From contig JAITLE010000277.1 in assembly GCA_031278075.1 (NCBI GenBank), positions 1 to 8,402 of the forward strand: DNA of 8,402 nucleotides, given 5' to 3'. The number at the start of each line of letters is the position of its first letter. The stretch's first letter is position 1. Below are positions 7,601 to 8,402 of the stretch, in pieces. Under the pieces are notes generated by a model, which saw nothing but the letters and a program-made list of their open reading frames with translations, made no database searches and was not told where the DNA came from. The stretch comes from Bifidobacteriaceae bacterium. Lineage in GTDB: Bacteria > Actinomycetota > Actinomycetes > Actinomycetales > WQXJ01. A program made the translations under genes and the position numbers.

Positions 7601-7702
7601 GTGTACCGGCATGTCCTTGAGATCTTGGCGGAGATCAGCGCCGCGGCGCCGCCAAGTCAAGGGCCGAAACAGCCTGCCGAACCGCCCGACCGCCTGCTAT
7701 AG
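4694..7702 (+). CDS. FAD-binding and Fe-S-binding D-lactate/D-2-hydroxyacid dehydrogenase (Dld/YdiJ type)
   Basis: A 1002-residue, three-module respiratory flavoprotein likely oxidises D-lactate or another D-2-hydroxyacid and passes electrons to quinone or a carrier. Residues ~45-270 form the PCMH-type FAD domain: LRSGGTSLSGQ (76-86), GPDP (135-138), IGGVVANNSSGM (146-157). Residues ~270-540 form the FAD-oxidase C-terminal cap, with the active-site motifs GHAKDGNVHF (451-460) and AEHGTG (495-500). A ferredoxin module has C562, C565, C568, C572 and a second set C614, C620, C624 before CPVGIDTGK, with D617 where a fourth cysteine would stand. After a Pro/Arg-rich linker (~690-735) come two CCG-type cysteine domains: C737, C741, C781-C782, C824, then C878, C908-C909, C955, C959. 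The start ATG fits the domain boundary but has no clear ribosome site; the frame runs open upstream into tsaC antisense. The substrate is not determinable, and the protein is complete. Confidence 0.9.
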   Translation: MRLASACSPHPAAPAAPPFGGLPAGRWRLSPVELAAAARDASHYLIAPRARLVAQSIAEVQAAFKGAAAAGVPVTLRSGGTSLSGQASGPGVLVDVRQAFAHVEVHDSGRSVTAGGGATLRFVNARLARHSRVLGPDPASEVACTIGGVVANNSSGMACGTEFNTYRTLTSMVVLLPSGTVVDTAHAWADERLRAQEGDLYRALAALRERVLANPRSLETIRQQYSMKNTMGYGVNSLVDFATPIEILQHLMIGSEGTLGFVAEATFATLPLLPAQATALLVFPNTAAAAAAVEPLTAAGAKTIELEDAASIRAAAAAAPPGDPIHAIRRGGATALLVDARAETEEELADQLAALRATLPRIDLLEDYEDGAAPRPLGAARLNDFTRDEAMRAALWSARKGLYTAVAGARRPGTTALLEDVAVPARALPHVCDELQRLFADYRYADGVIFGHAKDGNVHFMISLELGGKTELSRYEAFTEEMVDLVLGAGGTLKAEHGTGRVMAPFVRRQFGDELYQVMRQIKTAFDPTGLLGPGVILTDDPRSHMLHIKPTPKALPAIDRCVECGYCEPTCPARDLTTTPRGRIGLLRTIALAPRDQRASLIRSFDYTGADTCAADSLCAVACPVGIDTGKVVKAWRAARLGPTAQHLGTLAARHWGAVVAALRLALRVAAKLPPAWLAALTRAARRVLPQEWIPQAGADLPGPGPRRRPGRLIPAPDADRPGASRTSASQPAAVCFPACVNSLFGPAQPGSAGISQAFATLADRAGVELRAPLGIGGLCCGTVWQSKGLTAGRRAMAARVVDALWEATDGGRLPVVADAASCALGLREAGEALSGRRAERLARLRIEDACSFAWRVLAPRLAVTAPLEAIAVHPTCSTTHLGSKADLIALAAMCAREVFTPDQWGCCAFAGDRGMLHPELTAAATAPEARAIWAEEARRGGGPPKPFDAYVSCNRTCEIGLSRATGRVYRHVLEILAEISAAAPPSQGPKQPAEPPDRLL

Positions 7703-7703
7703 T
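7695..7703 (+). promoter_or_regulatory. Candidate extended -10 promoter overlapping the dehydrogenase stop codon
   Basis: TGCTATAGT combines a TGN extension with a -10 hexamer TATAGT (five of six to TATAAT). The hexamer includes the TAG stop of the dehydrogenase. CTGCCG 18 bases upstream is a poor -35, which extended -10 promoters tolerate. Transcription would start near 7710, giving a leader of about 44 nt for the next gene. Independent expression of the downstream pair is therefore possible. Confidence 0.45.
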
Positions 7704-7740
7704 CGCCAAAATCGGGCAATAGGCTCGATCCCCCGACACC

Positions 7741-7746
7741 AAGGAG
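7741..7746 (+). promoter_or_regulatory. Ribosome binding site of the TY-chaperone-like gene
   Basis: AAGGAG lies seven bases before the ATG at 7754 within an A/C-rich leader. It is the best Shine-Dalgarno match on the plus strand of this window and fixes the start of the downstream gene. A weak 5-bp inverted repeat, TCGGG (7712-7716) / CCCGA (7732-7736), precedes it. Confidence 0.75.
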
Positions 7747-7753
7747 ACACACA

Positions 7754-8194
7754 ATGGCCGATATCGAACGGGTGCGCGCCACAGTCGAGCGCTATCTCAA
7801 ATCGATTTTCAATCAGGTCACCATCGATTCCGACGGCGACTACTCCGTACGCGCGGGCTCTGCCAGGGTATTCATTCGGCCGGAGGCCGCGGGTTCAGGG
7901 CCCGAGGCGCCCACCGTGCTCGCCCTGTGGACAATCCTGCTGCGGAACGTCAACGCCGGCCCCGAACTCTATGAGCACATCGCCTTTCACGCCGACGATT
8001 ATCGGTTCGGGCACCTCAGCTTGCATCGCGCCTCCGACGGCGGTGTGACAGTTCTGTTCAGCCACCAGCTCCTGGCGGATTACCTGGACGAGCCCGAACT
8101 GGGCTTCGCCACGTCAGCTCTGGTCCGCACCGCCGACGAGCTCGACGACGAACTCCAAAGCCGTTTTGGGGGAACCCGCTTCCACGAGAGGTGA
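7754..8194 (+). CDS. YbjN / type III secretion chaperone-like (TY-Chap) small protein
   Basis: A 146-residue soluble acidic protein with no signal peptide or membrane segment. The predicted layout is an N-terminal helix (DIERVRATVERYLKSIF), a strand pair (VTIDSDGDYSV and ARVFIRPEA), a hydrophobic helix (VLALWTILLRNV), then FHADDYRFGHLSLHR, GGVTVLFSHQLLADYLD and a final helix TADELDDELQSRFGG. This pattern fits the alpha/beta chaperone fold shared by YbjN and CesT/YopN-type secretion chaperones, common as small actinobacterial proteins that bind peptides or partner proteins. The partner and function are unknown. AAGGAG seven bases upstream supports the ATG. It is followed after five bases by another gene, so the two are probably co-transcribed. 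Codons such as ATT, TTT, AAT and TAT are commoner than in the dehydrogenase, and local G+C is lower (34 of 60 bases at 7801-7860). The family call is from pattern, not a search. Confidence 0.72.
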   Translation: MADIERVRATVERYLKSIFNQVTIDSDGDYSVRAGSARVFIRPEAAGSGPEAPTVLALWTILLRNVNAGPELYEHIAFHADDYRFGHLSLHRASDGGVTVLFSHQLLADYLDEPELGFATSALVRTADELDDELQSRFGGTRFHER

Positions 8195-8199
8195 GAGCC

Positions 8200-8402
8200 A
8201 TGCCTGGCGAGATCGACGAACTCCTGATCATCGACCTGGCGAGATCGGAGGTCAAACGCTGGGGTGGCGACCAAGTTTCGCTGACCCATGCGGCGTGGGT
8301 CCTCTCATCGCGTTGGGAGAGCGAGTTCGACGAGGTCTTCGGCGCTGATGCGCGCGCAGCCTTGCGGACAATGCTCCAGGAACGCGATTTCAGGGGCACA
8401 GA
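8200..8402 (+). CDS. Unrecognised protein, N-terminal 67 residues only (cut by window edge)
   Basis: The frame opens at an ATG six bases after the TY-chaperone-like stop codon, with AGAGG eight bases upstream, and has no stop before the right edge. The visible part begins MPGEIDELLIIDLARSEVKR and continues with GGDQVSLTHAAWVLSSRW and ALRTMLQERDF. It is alpha-helical, charged and without a signal peptide. The spacing A..E....G...V...HA...L is loosely like a Clp-type N-terminal repeat, in which case an AAA+ ATPase could follow. That is speculation from a short fragment. Tight spacing suggests one transcript with the chaperone-like gene and possibly direct partnership of the products. That the frame is coding is likely; its identity is unknown. 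Confidence 0.65.
   Translation, partial: MPGEIDELLIIDLARSEVKRWGGDQVSLTHAAWVLSSRWESEFDEVFGADARAALRTMLQERDFRGT

Noticed and set aside
6385..7620. 411-codon plus-strand frame inside the dehydrogenase
   Set aside because: A shifted frame dominated by Arg/Pro/Ala; the main frame here carries the Fe-S cysteine motifs.

Overview
This window looks like chromosomal DNA from a high-GC actinobacterium. Evidence: strong G/C bias at third codon positions, GTG starts, frequent stop/start overlaps, and the gene order sua5 - wecA - atpI - atpB - atpE - atpF - atpH. That order matches the long conserved actinobacterial cluster in which the tRNA-modification and wecA genes sit just upstream of the F1Fo ATP synthase operon. 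The exact genus cannot be read from the sequence.

Left part (1-4527, minus strand). Read from right to left, one compact transcription unit encodes threonylcarbamoyl-AMP synthase (TsaC/Sua5), a WecA/MraY-type polyprenyl-phosphate sugar-1-phosphate transferase, a four-helix AtpI-like membrane protein, and the membrane sector of ATP synthase (a, c and b). The delta subunit follows and runs off the left edge. Four junctions are overlapping or nearly touching. The two real gaps are atpI-atpB (121 nt) and atpB-atpE (61 nt), and the second carries the clearest ribosome binding site of the operon. A TAGAAT -10 box lies seven bases before the sua5 start codon and fits a leaderless promoter for the unit.

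Middle (4528-4693). A 166-nt divergent intergenic region separates the two gene sets.

Right part (4694-8402, plus strand). A 1002-residue FAD- and Fe-S-containing dehydrogenase of the D-lactate/D-2-hydroxyacid family comes first. It would deliver electrons to the respiratory chain, whose proton gradient the ATP synthase uses. A possible extended -10 promoter overlaps its stop codon. A small YbjN/type III secretion chaperone-like protein follows, and then the start of an unrecognised protein cut by the right edge. This last pair is the least explained part of the window and the best place to look for an uncharacterised system. The rest is mainly housekeeping, and I see no mobile element, CRISPR array, tRNA or rRNA.
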